From Gracilimonas sp. (GTDB lineage Bacteria > Bacteroidota > Rhodothermia > Balneolales > Balneolaceae), in the NCBI RefSeq assembly GCF_017641085.1, contig NZ_JAEPPI010000003.1, positions 844,622 to 908,621 of the forward strand: a stretch of 64,000 nucleotides of DNA, in the 5' to 3' direction. The position numbers and the translations under genes were made by a program. Below are positions 19,100 to 28,359 of this stretch, piece after piece; position 1 is the first letter of the stretch; each line of letters begins with the position of its first letter. The notes under the pieces are model-generated. The model saw only the letters and a list, made by a program, of their open reading frames with translations, did not search any database and had not been told where the DNA came from.

Positions 19100-20805
19100 C
19101 AGACTGCCAGAGCTTTATTCGCAATTGCCAATCCTTTCACAAACGCCTGAATTACGGCTTCCAGGGTATCTGGGGATGCTCCCTTAGAAGTAAAGCGATG
19201 TCCTTCTTTCTCAAGGGTCAGGGTTACAATTACCAGAGAGTCGGTATCCGGACTCAGGATTTCCACTTCGTGATTTATGACTTCAAGCGGAAGAAACCCA
19301 TCCGTTTCGGATTTGATAGCGGTTAGAATGGCATCAATGGGTCCCACACCCTGATCAAGGGAAATGATCTCGTCTTTGTCTTCAATTTTCAACTTCACGG
19401 CTGCACTTACCAGTCCGTGTTTACGCATGGTAAGCTTGTAATCCACTACTTCAACCGGGTACTCGAGATCCGCATCCTCATTATAAACCAATGAGCGAAG
19501 TACCTTAATCTCTTCCTCTTTAAGGGTTTTCCCTTTTCGGTTGATGTTATTCACATACTCATCATACAGCTTGGTATGTCCCTCGTCCATATTGACGTTC
19601 TCAAAGCCTGTGTTACGTGATTGACCCCAGCTGTTCTTTTGCATGTCAATAAATCCGGACTCAATATATTGCTGAATGCGTTCGAGGTTTGGTGGGAGTA
19701 CCGGAGAGGAGAGAGAGTATTTGGCCACGATATGTGAACTCTTGAGCCCGGTACCCGTGAGCACGAACAGGCATTTCTTTCCTTTAAATTGATCCAGGTT
19801 GTTTTTGAAGGTGGCAAGCGGAATGGCACAAGCCGGTTCGGTGAAATAACCTTCCTCAACGGTCATTTCTTGCATCGATTCGAGCAATTCATTCTCGGTT
19901 GCGGTAAAGGCAAGTCCGTCCGTTTCCTCAATTCCGCGGAATACCTTGTAGAAGTCCAGCGGGTCGGCCACGGCCACGGCATCCGCCATGGTATTTACCT
20001 GTTCTTTGACGATTTTATCCTTCTTAAAAATCCCTTCCACCACCGGTGAACTTTGTTCGGGTTGAACTGCAATAAAGCTTGGGATTTTTTCAATCATCCC
20101 GGCTGCCTTCATCTCTTTGTAGCCTTTGTAGATGGCAGCAAAATTGGTTCCGGCGCCAATGGGTACAAAGATGTAATCAAATTCAGTATCACCCTGCTCG
20201 TACAGCTCATAGGAGAATGATTTTTGTCCTTCCTGACGGAAAACATAGTCCCCGGCAAGGTAGTAATTTCCGGATTTGGCAAACTCACGACACAGTTTCT
20301 CACATGCCATAAAATCACCTTTAATCTTGATGATAGTCGCGTCATAAATGGTAGCCTGGGCCAGTTTTACTTCAGGCGTTTTTTCCGGCACAAACACGAA
20401 ACAAGGAATTTTGAAATAACAGGCATAGGCAGCCACTGATGCAGCCATATTTCCGGTAGAGGCCAGGCAAATAGCATCAGCACCCAGCTCCAGGGCTTTT
20501 TGCACTTCTATATAACTTCCCCGGTCCTTAAAGCATCCGGTGGGATGTTCAAATTCAAGCTTGGCGTACAGTTCAGCATCATATCTCTCGGAAAGACGAT
20601 CGAGCTTCTTCAGCGATGTATAATGGTTCTTGAGAGGATCCGGTAAAATCTCTTTCAGCGGATACTGAATGTGCTTTTCGGATTTGTTGTACTCAATATC
20701 CAGAACGCCTCCGCAATGCGTGCAGTAGGTGCTGGTTTCTCTCTCGTCATTTTCACGGCCGCACATAATGCAGCTCATGGTATATCCGGAATTGCTTGAT
20801 TTCAT
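19099..20805 (-). CDS. thrC: Threonine synthase fused to a LeuA-type regulatory domain
   Basis: The 568-residue protein has three parts. Residues 10-35 carry a Cys4 zinc-ribbon-like motif (CIMCG...CTHCG). Residues 45-370 form a fold-type II PLP enzyme with K93 in PTGCFKDRGS and the phosphate loop STGNMAAS, best matched to threonine synthase. Residues 430-568 match the allosteric domain of 2-isopropylmalate synthase (LeuA): VEVVDYKLTMRKHG, the DQGVGPIDA motif near 485-491, and ASPDTLEAVIQAFVKGLA. The extra domain suggests feedback by a downstream branched-chain amino acid. It is convergent with the lysine operon. Confidence 0.85.
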   Translation of the reverse strand: MKSSNSGYTMSCIMCGRENDERETSTYCTHCGGVLDIEYNKSEKHIQYPLKEILPDPLKNHYTSLKKLDRLSERYDAELYAKLEFEHPTGCFKDRGSYIEVQKALELGADAICLASTGNMAASVAAYACYFKIPCFVFVPEKTPEVKLAQATIYDATIIKIKGDFMACEKLCREFAKSGNYYLAGDYVFRQEGQKSFSYELYEQGDTEFDYIFVPIGAGTNFAAIYKGYKEMKAAGMIEKIPSFIAVQPEQSSPVVEGIFKKDKIVKEQVNTMADAVAVADPLDFYKVFRGIEETDGLAFTATENELLESMQEMTVEEGYFTEPACAIPLATFKNNLDQFKGKKCLFVLTGTGLKSSHIVAKYSLSSPVLPPNLERIQQYIESGFIDMQKNSWGQSRNTGFENVNMDEGHTKLYDEYVNNINRKGKTLKEEEIKVLRSLVYNEDADLEYPVEVVDYKLTMRKHGLVSAAVKLKIEDKDEIISLDQGVGPIDAILTAIKSETDGFLPLEVINHEVEILSPDTDSLVIVTLTLEKEGHRFTSKGASPDTLEAVIQAFVKGLAIANKALAV

Positions 20806-20892
20806 AGGATAATGCTATTGGGATTGTCGCAAATAAACTGTTTTAGAAGGTATCAAAAAATTAAGAAAAAAGCGCTTTTTCAGCCGTTCTGA

Positions 20893-21138
20893 TTACAATG
20901 GAAGTATAATAATTTCTTCAAAATCCAGGTCCAGTTCACTTAAAACCGGAGCTGCAATTTCTTCAATTTCATGCTCTTCGTAGTCATTCAATCCTTCCAG
21001 CTTCACATATAGAATATCGTTGTGTTCGTCGATGAAAAATTGTGCATCGGTCGACTCAAAACTGTCTCTCAGGGTTTGAATAAGGAATTCTACATCCTCA
21101 ATAAAAGCTTTAATTTCGTCTTCGGTAGGTTCGCTCAT
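20893..21138 (-). CDS. Small acidic protein, unknown function
   Basis: The 81-residue protein is very acidic and mostly alpha/beta, with no signal or membrane segment. It has an N-terminal helix rich in Glu and Asp and the segments AQFFIDEHNDILYVKLEGL and DLDFEEIIILPL. I do not recognise the family. It stands between thrC and the divergent anmK. Confidence 0.65.
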   Translation of the reverse strand: MSEPTEDEIKAFIEDVEFLIQTLRDSFESTDAQFFIDEHNDILYVKLEGLNDYEEHEIEEIAAPVLSELDLDFEEIIILPL

Positions 21139-21176
21139 TTTCCGTAGGTTCTTGCTTATAAATTCAGCCTAAATCT

Positions 21177-22355
21177 ATGAATAATTATTTGGCAAAACTG
21201 TGGGAAATTTCCCGGAAACCGGAACGGCTCATTGTAGGGTTGATGTCCGGCACTTCTCTGGACGGACTGGATATATGCTTGTGTAAGGTGTACGGATCGG
21301 GAAGTAATTCAAAGATTGAAGTGATAAAGTTCACAACAAAGGAATATTCAACTCCTTTGCGAGATCGAATTCGTGCTATTCAATCAAAGGAACAGGTACC
21401 TGCCCGGGAATTAACCATTCTGCATACCGAACTTGCCGGACGATATGCTTCCTGCATTTTGGATTCACTGAATGACTGGGATATTGACCCTGGAGATGTT
21501 GACTTGATTGCCAGCCACGGCCAAACCATATATCATGCCCCTGCCCAAAGTGAGGGCGAAGAACATGCCACCCTTCAGATTGTAGATGGAGATCATATTG
21601 CTCATAAGTCAGGAATTATCACTATTTCCGATTTTCGACAGAAACACACCGCTGTTGGGGGAGAAGGTGCGCCGCTGGCTGGTATATTTGATGAAGTGCT
21701 TTTTCGTCATCCGGAGAAGCACCGGCTTTTGCTGAACCTGGGAGGGATCGCCAATTTTACCTGGTTGCCTTCCCATAAAAGCGGGGACCCAATTTTGACC
21801 AGCGATACCGGCCCGGCCAACACACTCATCAATGAGGCCATGCAAAAATATTTTGATCAGCCTTTTGACAAAGGAGGTAAAGTGGCTGCATCCGGAACTG
21901 TTCATTCCGAACTGGTTAGGTATATTTTGCTTGAACCTTATTTTAGAAAAGCATTTCCAAAAACAACCGGTCAGGAAGATTTCAGGCTGGAATTCACCGA
22001 AAACCTGATGGAAGGGCATGGCATTGAACTTGCGAAGGAAGACCTTGTGGCTACGCTAACGGCGGTCACATCGCAAAGTATCAGCCGGGCCTTTGATGAG
22101 ATAGTCGGTGATCAGGAGTTTGAGTGTTTTGTAAGTGGAGGAGGCATTCACAACAAAACGTTGATGAATGATCTGAAAGAGCGAAACCCCAATGCAACAT
22201 TCAAGGATATAGAAGACCTGGGAATTTCAGTCGATGCCAAAGAAGCTGCCATGATGGCCTTTTTTGGCAATGAGTTAGTGGCCGGAGAAGGATTTTCTAT
22301 TCCGGGGGTTACGGAAGAAAAAGTTCATTTAGGGAAGATTAGTCTGCCGGGGTAA
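21177..22355 (+). CDS. anmK: Anhydro-N-acetylmuramic acid kinase
   Basis: The 392-residue kinase phosphorylates and opens 1,6-anhydro-MurNAc to MurNAc-6-phosphate in peptidoglycan recycling. The phosphate loop LMSGTSLDGLD near residue 22 and the motifs LLNLGGIANFTWLP, SDTGPANTLINEAM and CFVSGGGIHNKTLM fit the family throughout. Length is normal. It connects functionally with the NamZ-type gene at 796 and the NagZ fusion at 53783. Confidence 0.93.
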   Translation: MNNYLAKLWEISRKPERLIVGLMSGTSLDGLDICLCKVYGSGSNSKIEVIKFTTKEYSTPLRDRIRAIQSKEQVPARELTILHTELAGRYASCILDSLNDWDIDPGDVDLIASHGQTIYHAPAQSEGEEHATLQIVDGDHIAHKSGIITISDFRQKHTAVGGEGAPLAGIFDEVLFRHPEKHRLLLNLGGIANFTWLPSHKSGDPILTSDTGPANTLINEAMQKYFDQPFDKGGKVAASGTVHSELVRYILLEPYFRKAFPKTTGQEDFRLEFTENLMEGHGIELAKEDLVATLTAVTSQSISRAFDEIVGDQEFECFVSGGGIHNKTLMNDLKERNPNATFKDIEDLGISVDAKEAAMMAFFGNELVAGEGFSIPGVTEEKVHLGKISLPG

Positions 22356-22448
22356 GAATCACTGTTTTTGAACCCTGATTCACATGATTTTCGAATTACC
22401 CGGATTTATTTGAACATGTTCTGTAGAAACAGTTTTTTCCTTATTCAA

Positions 22449-23627
22449 CTAAGCTGTTTCTTCCAAAGCCCAAACCAGCTCATCCACAATACGCTCAATT
22501 TGTTCTTTGGTGATGACCAGAGGCGGAAGGAACCTTACAACGGTTCCATGAGCAGCATTGCCAAGTACGTTATGCTCAAACATTTTATCTATAACAGGCC
22601 GGGCGGGGCGGTCGAGTTCCACCCCTAACATAAGCCCGAGTCCGCGTATATCTTTAACAGAAGGATACCCGGATAGCTTCTCTTTGAGCAGCTTCATCAT
22701 AAATGCGCCTTTCTCTGCTGCTTGTTCGGTGAGTCCTTCTTCTTCAATGGCGTCCAGTGCTGCATTGGCAACATGGCAGGCAAAAGGATTTCCGCCAAAT
22801 GTAGTGCCATGATCACCGAATCCCAGTGCTGAAGCCACTTCTTCTTTTGCCAAAACGGCTCCAATGGGAATTCCACCCGCCAATGCCTTTGCGGTAGCAA
22901 CAATATCAGGCATTACATCAAAATGCTGGTAGGCGTAAAACTTCCCGGAGCGACCGATCCCACATTGTACCTCATCTATAATCATAAGGATGTTAAGTTC
23001 ATCGCAAAGCTGCCGGGTTTTTTTCAGGAATTCACCGTCAATTACATTCACCCCGCCGGAGCCTTGTATGGTTTCAAATCCTATGGCAATGGTATCTTCA
23101 TCTACTGTAGCTTTCAGGGCTTCAAAATCATTAAATGGAACCTGATCAAATCCGGTGGGCATGGGGTCAAATCCCTCCCGATAGCTGGGCATTCCCATCG
23201 CGATGGTAGTCACCGACCGCCCGTGAAACCCTTCACTGAGAGTAACGACATTCCCGGACTTTCCGTTTTTCTTACCCCACTTTCGAGCCATTTTTACACA
23301 GGCTTCCATGGCTTCCACACCACTGTTACAAAAGAAAACCCGGTCTAAACCGGACAATGTTGCCAGTTTTTCAGCCAGCAGACTCTGAGGCTCATTGTAA
23401 AAGAAATTGGAGGCATGCAGCAGCTTGTCGGCCTGTTCTTTAATGGCAGCAACTATTTTGGGGTGAGCATGCCCGAGGTTATTCACAGCCAATCCGCCAA
23501 AAGCATCGAGGTATTCGTTTCCCTCGGTATCCCAAAGTAATGCTCCTTTTCCATGAGAGAGGGTAACGGGCAGGCGGTTGTACACCTGGAAGTGGTATTG
23601 TTTTTCGAGCTGCTGTGCTTTGTCCAT
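22449..23627 (-). CDS. argD: Acetylornithine/succinyldiaminopimelate-type aminotransferase
   Basis: The 392-residue class III aminotransferase begins YNRLPVTLSHGKGALLWDTEG, the ArgD signature, and continues with AFGGLAVNNLGHAHP. The PLP lysine is K247 in ATAKALAGGIPIG, with the cofactor aspartate D218 in IIDEVQCGIGRSG. ArgD enzymes often also act on N-succinyl-L,L-diaminopimelate precursors. No arg genes are nearby while dapD is, so a lysine role (DapC function) is reasonable but unproven. It lies just downstream of tex. Confidence 0.85.
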   Translation of the reverse strand: MDKAQQLEKQYHFQVYNRLPVTLSHGKGALLWDTEGNEYLDAFGGLAVNNLGHAHPKIVAAIKEQADKLLHASNFFYNEPQSLLAEKLATLSGLDRVFFCNSGVEAMEACVKMARKWGKKNGKSGNVVTLSEGFHGRSVTTIAMGMPSYREGFDPMPTGFDQVPFNDFEALKATVDEDTIAIGFETIQGSGGVNVIDGEFLKKTRQLCDELNILMIIDEVQCGIGRSGKFYAYQHFDVMPDIVATAKALAGGIPIGAVLAKEEVASALGFGDHGTTFGGNPFACHVANAALDAIEEEGLTEQAAEKGAFMMKLLKEKLSGYPSVKDIRGLGLMLGVELDRPARPVIDKMFEHNVLGNAAHGTVVRFLPPLVITKEQIERIVDELVWALEETA

Positions 23628-23698
23628 GTTTTTAGTTTCGTTATTCGTTAACAGTTAATGGTTATTCGTTGGGAAACAATTCACGAATAACGATTTAA
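23627..23698. terminator. Hairpin between tex and argD
   Basis: GTTATTCGT (23661-23669 region) pairs with ACGAATAAC, and the arms extend to a second block around GTTAATGGTTA with an 8-base bulge. The structure begins inside the tex stop region and could end tex transcription. It includes the CGAATAACGATTT motif also found near 26005. Confidence 0.45.
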
Positions 23699-25875
23699 CC
23701 ATTAACGAGTTTTAGCCCAATCCGACCTCGTTCCAGGTCCAAAGTAATGATTTCAAGACTCAGAATATCTCCAACACTTACCACATCATGAGGGTCTTCA
23801 ATCTTCTTGTTTTCGGCCATGTTAGAGATGTGAAGCAGTCCGTCTTGTTTAACTCCGATATCTACAAACGCTCCGAAATCAACTACGTTCCGAACGGTAC
23901 CTTCCAGTTTCTGACCTGCTTTAAGGTCTTCCATCTTCATCACATCGGTGCGAAGTAACGGCTTTTGAAGGTTTTCACGAGGGTCACGTCCCGGTTTCTG
24001 CAAGTTTTCTATAATCAGCTCCAGGGTAGGAACCCCAACGCCGATTTGCTCAGCTGTTTCTCCGAGGTTCACATTTTTGAATTTGGATGCAATCTTATCC
24101 TTCTCTGAAGAAAGGTTTTCGAGATTGATGCCAAACAGATTACAAAGCTTCTCAGCAGCCTCATAACTTTCGGGGTGAATGGCGGTGTTGTCCAACGGAT
24201 TCGTGGACTCGGGAATCCGCATGAATCCGGCCGCCTGCTGGAAGCGGAAATCACCTACACCGTCAATACCACGAATTTGCTCGCGGTCCATAAAAATCCC
24301 CTTTTCCTCCCGATGTTTCACGATGTTGGTAGCCACCCGTTTGCTTAATCCGGAGATGTGAGACAGCAAAGGAGCAGATGCCGTGTTCAGGTTCACCCCA
24401 ACTTCATTCACGCAACTTTCAACCACATCGTCCAGTTTGCCGGCCAGCTGATTCTGATTCACATCATGCTGGTATAAACCGACCCCAATCGATTTTGGAT
24501 CAATTTTTACCAACTCCGCCAATGGATCCTGAACCCGTCGGGCAATGGAGATGTTTCCACGTTGTGCAGCATCCAGCTCTGGGAATTCCTCCCGGGCAAC
24601 TTTAGAGGCCGAATAGACCGATGCTCCCGCTTCATTCACAATCAGGTAGTGAAGTTCTTCATCAGGGTGTTTCTCTTTTCGTTTTTGGAGGAAGTCGGCC
24701 ACAATCTGCTCGGTCTCGCGACTGGCAGTTCCATTACCGATGGCGATCAGGCTCACCCCGTACTTATCAATCAGCTTTTCGAAAACAGCTTCTGCTTCTG
24801 CTACTTTTTTCTGTGGAGGAGTTGGGTAGGTGGTGGTTCCTTCCATGTATTTTCCATGCTCATCCACTACAGCGACTTTACAACCGCTTCGGAAAGCGGG
24901 GTCAATGCCCATTACTACTTTTTTGTCGAGCGGGGGCTGCATAAGCAGGTTGCCAAGGTTGGTTGCAAAGGTTTCGATAGCATGTTCATCGGCTTTGTCG
25001 GTAAGCTCACTTCTTAGTTCCCGTTCCAGTGATGGGAACAACAGGCGTTTGTAAGCATCTTCTACAGCATCCTGCAGGTATTCCGTGAAAATACTCAGGT
25101 CGTTGTTGATCACCAGGTCGTCAATATTCTCGAGCGTTCGTTCTTCCCAAAGTTCCACATTTACGAACAGGACGTTTTCCTTTTCGCCGCGGTTGATGGC
25201 CAGAATTTGGTAAGGCTTCATTTTGCTGGCACGGTAGGAGAACTCGTAATAATCTTCGTAATTCGTTCGGTCTTTGATCGCCGGGTTTTTCTTAGTAACG
25301 ATATTGGCATGCTCAGCGAATACCTTTCGCAGCATTTCCCGCACTTCCAGGCTTTCGTTGATCCATTCCGCTACGATGTCGGTAGCTCCGCCGAAGGCAT
25401 CTTCAACTGTCTCTACTTCTTTTTCTTTATCGATGTATTCCCTGGCGTATTCAACCGGATCACCTTTCTCAATTTTCTGATCCCAGATAAGCTGAGCCAA
25501 TGGCTCTAATCCTTTTTCCTTGGCTTTATCACCCCGGGTTTTACGCTTTTGTTTATAGGGAAGGTAGATGTCTTCCAGCGTGGTAATGTCGGTGCAAGCT
25601 TTGATCTGCTCTTCCAGCTCAGGAGTAAGTTTATCCTGCTCTTTGATGGATTTAAGAACCGTTTCTTTACGGGCTTCGAGTGTTCGCTGGGTCTCTAAGC
25701 CATCCCGGATAGCGCGGATTTGTTCCTCATCCAGTCCATCGGTGGCTTCCTTACGGTATCGGGCCAGAAAAGGGACCGTAGCTCCCTCATCTAAAAACTT
25801 GGCTACGGTACTGATTTGCTTAGGTGAAAAATTCAGTTGCTTCGCTAAAAAACTAAAAATAGAAGTATCGCTCAT
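23695..25875 (-). CDS. tex: Tex family RNA-binding transcription accessory protein
   Basis: I choose ATG at 25875, giving 726 residues; an upstream TTG at 25893 would add six. Domains run in the usual Tex order: N-terminal helical part with VPFLARYRKEATDGLDEEQIRAI, a YqgF-like RNase H fold around VVMGIDPAFRSGCKVAVVD, a helix-hairpin-helix region (DVNQNQLAGKLDDVVESCVN and the following segment), and a C-terminal S1 domain (KLEGTVRNVVDFGAFVDIGV). It acts in transcription and RNA handling in the cytoplasm. Sequence agreement is high throughout. Confidence 0.95.
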   Translation of the reverse strand: MSDTSIFSFLAKQLNFSPKQISTVAKFLDEGATVPFLARYRKEATDGLDEEQIRAIRDGLETQRTLEARKETVLKSIKEQDKLTPELEEQIKACTDITTLEDIYLPYKQKRKTRGDKAKEKGLEPLAQLIWDQKIEKGDPVEYAREYIDKEKEVETVEDAFGGATDIVAEWINESLEVREMLRKVFAEHANIVTKKNPAIKDRTNYEDYYEFSYRASKMKPYQILAINRGEKENVLFVNVELWEERTLENIDDLVINNDLSIFTEYLQDAVEDAYKRLLFPSLERELRSELTDKADEHAIETFATNLGNLLMQPPLDKKVVMGIDPAFRSGCKVAVVDEHGKYMEGTTTYPTPPQKKVAEAEAVFEKLIDKYGVSLIAIGNGTASRETEQIVADFLQKRKEKHPDEELHYLIVNEAGASVYSASKVAREEFPELDAAQRGNISIARRVQDPLAELVKIDPKSIGVGLYQHDVNQNQLAGKLDDVVESCVNEVGVNLNTASAPLLSHISGLSKRVATNIVKHREEKGIFMDREQIRGIDGVGDFRFQQAAGFMRIPESTNPLDNTAIHPESYEAAEKLCNLFGINLENLSSEKDKIASKFKNVNLGETAEQIGVGVPTLELIIENLQKPGRDPRENLQKPLLRTDVMKMEDLKAGQKLEGTVRNVVDFGAFVDIGVKQDGLLHISNMAENKKIEDPHDVVSVGDILSLEIITLDLERGRIGLKLVNG

Positions 25876-26041
25876 TGATGATATTCGTTTCAAAATTAAG
25901 ACGCTGAAAATAAGAACTCGGCTTTAGAATTATGAATTTTAAATGATAAAATTTTCGTTATTTGCTGAATCTATATCCAAACTTCCAATCGAGAGGGCGA
26001 CCAAGAACGAATAACGATTTCCGATTAACGAAAATAAATAT

Positions 26042-26086
26042 GTAACCTTTTCTATTATCATCAGTGTATAAGGTTGAAAACATAAA
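26042..26086 (+). promoter_or_regulatory. ECF-type promoter of the sigma operon
   Basis: GTAACCTTTT at 26042-26051 is followed, 12 bases later, by GTGTATA at 26064-26070, giving AACC-N16-GTGTA, an ECF-like -35/-10 pair. AAGGTTGAAAACATAA follows. The same layout recurs at 29176-29219, upstream of the DUF5916 gene. Confidence 0.55.
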
Positions 26087-26104
26087 GCTCGGGAAATTTA
26101 CACG

Positions 26105-26668
26105 GTGGATTCAACTTCGGATAAGGCATTGATGATGAAAGTAAAGAACGGTGACCTGGATAAGTTGGGGCTGTTGTTTGAGCGATATAATCGACCGTTA
26201 TTCAGTTTTTTCTACCGGATGTGTAAAGAAGCAGAGCTTTGTGAAGACCTGGTTCAGTCTGTTTTTGAGCGCATGTTAAAATACCGGGACACTTATACCG
26301 GCGACGGTAAGTTCACCACCTGGATGTTCAGTATTGCCCGGAACGCTCACATCGATCATTACAGAAAGCAGCAGCGGGAAGGAATTCCGGTAGAAATTGA
26401 TGAAGAACGACTGGAAGTGGAGCAGGAAGAAACGAAGGTAGTGGTCAATAAAAAAGAGAAAAAGGAACTGCTTGAAATTGCACTGAGCCGTCTTGATGAA
26501 GATAAAAGGGAGATTATTGTATTGAGCCGTTTTGAAGGCTTGAAGTACAAAGAAATCGCCGATATTCTGGATACTACCGAAGGGGCGATTAAAGTAAAAA
26601 TGTTTAGGGCCATGAAAGAATTAAAAGATTTGGTAAATACCTTAAATGAGGAATGCAGCCATGAATGA
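26105..26668 (+). CDS. ECF-family RNA polymerase sigma factor
   Basis: The 187-residue protein has sigma region 2 (LFERYNRPLFSFFYRMCK, DLVQSVFERMLKYRDTY, TWMFSIARNAHIDHYRK) and region 4 (LSRFEGLKYKEIADILDTTEGAIKVKMFRAMKEL), the ECF layout without region 3. The start is GTG at 26105; ATG codons at 26132 and 26135 would remove part of helix one. The downstream anti-sigma candidate overlaps its end, a typical arrangement for translational coupling. A matching promoter upstream suggests it activates itself. Confidence 0.9.
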   Translation: MDSTSDKALMMKVKNGDLDKLGLLFERYNRPLFSFFYRMCKEAELCEDLVQSVFERMLKYRDTYTGDGKFTTWMFSIARNAHIDHYRKQQREGIPVEIDEERLEVEQEETKVVVNKKEKKELLEIALSRLDEDKREIIVLSRFEGLKYKEIADILDTTEGAIKVKMFRAMKELKDLVNTLNEECSHE

Positions 26669-27449
26669 ACAACACGAACAATTAATAGCCGACTACCTGG
26701 CCGGGAATCTGGATGATGCCGGCAAGACACAGGTGGAAGAGCTGATTGCCAACGGCACTATCGACTTTATGGAGTTTCGTGAGCTCGAGAAACTGCACGA
26801 AGACCTGGGTTCTATATCTGCCCCGGCTCCCGGAAAGGAAATGAGTTCGAAGTTCTACACAATGTTGGAGAAGGAAAAGCAATCCGTTAAAGAGCCCTGG
26901 TTGAAGATAGCGCAGAATCAGATTCAGCAATTTATCGCAGAGCTTACCATGCCACGACTAGCGTATGGGTTAGTGTTGCTGGTTATCGGTGGTTTCATCG
27001 GTTCACAACTAAATAGCAGTGACTCCGAAATTGATCAGCTTAGCCAGCAGGTGCAGGATATGCGCGAAATGATGATGGTGAATATGCTGGAAGGGGCTTC
27101 AGCTGCCGACCGGCTTAAAGCGGTTACCATCAGCAGTGAAATGACTTCTGTTGATTCAGAGGCTATTCATGCATTGCTGTTTACACTGAATAACGACCCT
27201 AGCGTAAATGTTCGGGTTCAGGCTATTGAAGCTTTAAAGCGATGGGGTGGTAATGAACGGGTACGGCAAGGATTGGTGAAAGCCATAGCCAAACAACAAT
27301 CACCCATTGTGATTGTAGAGCTGGCCGATGCTATGCTGGAGCTGGAGCTGAGAAATTCTGCCCCTGAATTCAGACGCCTGATCGAAGAACGTGACCTTGA
27401 TTTTACGGTTCAACAAAAACTGGAAAGCAGTATAGCTGCGCTAATGTGA
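26661..27449 (+). CDS. Membrane anti-sigma candidate with HEAT-like repeats
   Basis: Start chosen at ATG 26661, eight bases after GAGGA, giving 262 residues; an ATG at 26646 is possible. The N-terminal cytoplasmic part (1-90, starting EQLIADYLAGNLDDAGKTQVEELI) is a short anti-sigma-like helical domain without the usual zinc motif. A single membrane segment follows (LAYGLVLLVIGGFIGSQL), then a coiled coil. The C-terminus has HEAT-like repeats (DPSVNVRVQAIEALKRWG). The overlap with the sigma gene supports an anti-sigma role, which is inference. Confidence 0.75.
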   Translation: MNEQHEQLIADYLAGNLDDAGKTQVEELIANGTIDFMEFRELEKLHEDLGSISAPAPGKEMSSKFYTMLEKEKQSVKEPWLKIAQNQIQQFIAELTMPRLAYGLVLLVIGGFIGSQLNSSDSEIDQLSQQVQDMREMMMVNMLEGASAADRLKAVTISSEMTSVDSEAIHALLFTLNNDPSVNVRVQAIEALKRWGGNERVRQGLVKAIAKQQSPIVIVELADAMLELELRNSAPEFRRLIEERDLDFTVQQKLESSIAALM

Positions 27450-27457
27450 GAGAGATT

Positions 27458-28348
27458 ATGAAGACATTATTGTTACTTGGGATATTTTTGGTGAGCACTT
27501 CAGCTGAAGCCCAGACATCGGTTTCATCCCAACGGGCACAGGAAGATATCGAAATCAAAATACCGGCCTCAGAGTTTAATGCAGAGACCTTCTTTCATAT
27601 GAAGAATATTAACGGGGATTTAAATGCTGAAGGGTATGATGGAGATGAAATCATTATCACAGGAACAAAAATAGTCACAAGTAAGCCGAGGTTAATCGGT
27701 GATTTTAATCCCGATGAGATTTACCTGGACCGGCTTGATGGGGACAACAGTATTTTCATATTTGTACATCAACCCGGAATGGAGGTAAAGATCGAAGGGG
27801 ACAAACTCCATTACAATTATCAAAGAAGAAAGAAAAACAGGTATGGAGATGATGACCGGCTGAATTTTGAATTTAATCTTCAGCTTAAAATTCCGCACTA
27901 TCTCATGTCAGAGATTTCAACCATCAACGGCGGGGAGGTTGTAGTTTCCGGTATGACTACGGGGGTAAAAGCGAATAATGTAAACGGAAGTGTTTTTGTG
28001 AATGATGCGGCCGGCAAAGTGGATGCCAACACCGTGAACGGTAATATCCGGGTTGAATTTGCGGAGGCCCCCGAACAAGATTCTGAATTTCATACGGTGA
28101 ATGGTACCATCGAAGTGTACGCACCAAAAAATTTGTCTGCTGTTGTAACCTTCAAAAGTTTACACGGTGAACTATATACCGACTTCAACAATATTGAATA
28201 CTTGCCTAACCGGGTAAATAAAAGTCAGGATGGGACAACCCGGTACAGCATCGAGCAAACATCTCCTATTCAAATTGGCGAAGGCGGTCCTGAACTGCGG
28301 TTCCGTCTTTTAAATGGAAACGCTTATATCAAACAAAGAAAATCATAA
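27458..28348 (+). CDS. Exported DUF4097-like beta-repeat protein
   Basis: Start at ATG 27458 gives 296 residues with a signal peptide (MKTLLLLGIFLVSTSAEAQ); a GTG at 27446 overlaps the previous stop. The mature part alternates short beta strands with VNG/INGG turns (STINGGEVVVSGMTTGVKANNVNGSVFV, ANTVNGNIRVEF), typical of DUF4097 putative adhesin proteins. The protein is probably periplasmic or on the surface. It is the third gene of the sigma operon. The exact function is unknown. Confidence 0.78.
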   Translation: MKTLLLLGIFLVSTSAEAQTSVSSQRAQEDIEIKIPASEFNAETFFHMKNINGDLNAEGYDGDEIIITGTKIVTSKPRLIGDFNPDEIYLDRLDGDNSIFIFVHQPGMEVKIEGDKLHYNYQRRKKNRYGDDDRLNFEFNLQLKIPHYLMSEISTINGGEVVVSGMTTGVKANNVNGSVFVNDAAGKVDANTVNGNIRVEFAEAPEQDSEFHTVNGTIEVYAPKNLSAVVTFKSLHGELYTDFNNIEYLPNRVNKSQDGTTRYSIEQTSPIQIGEGGPELRFRLLNGNAYIKQRKS

Positions 28349-28359
28349 AGAGAAAAATC

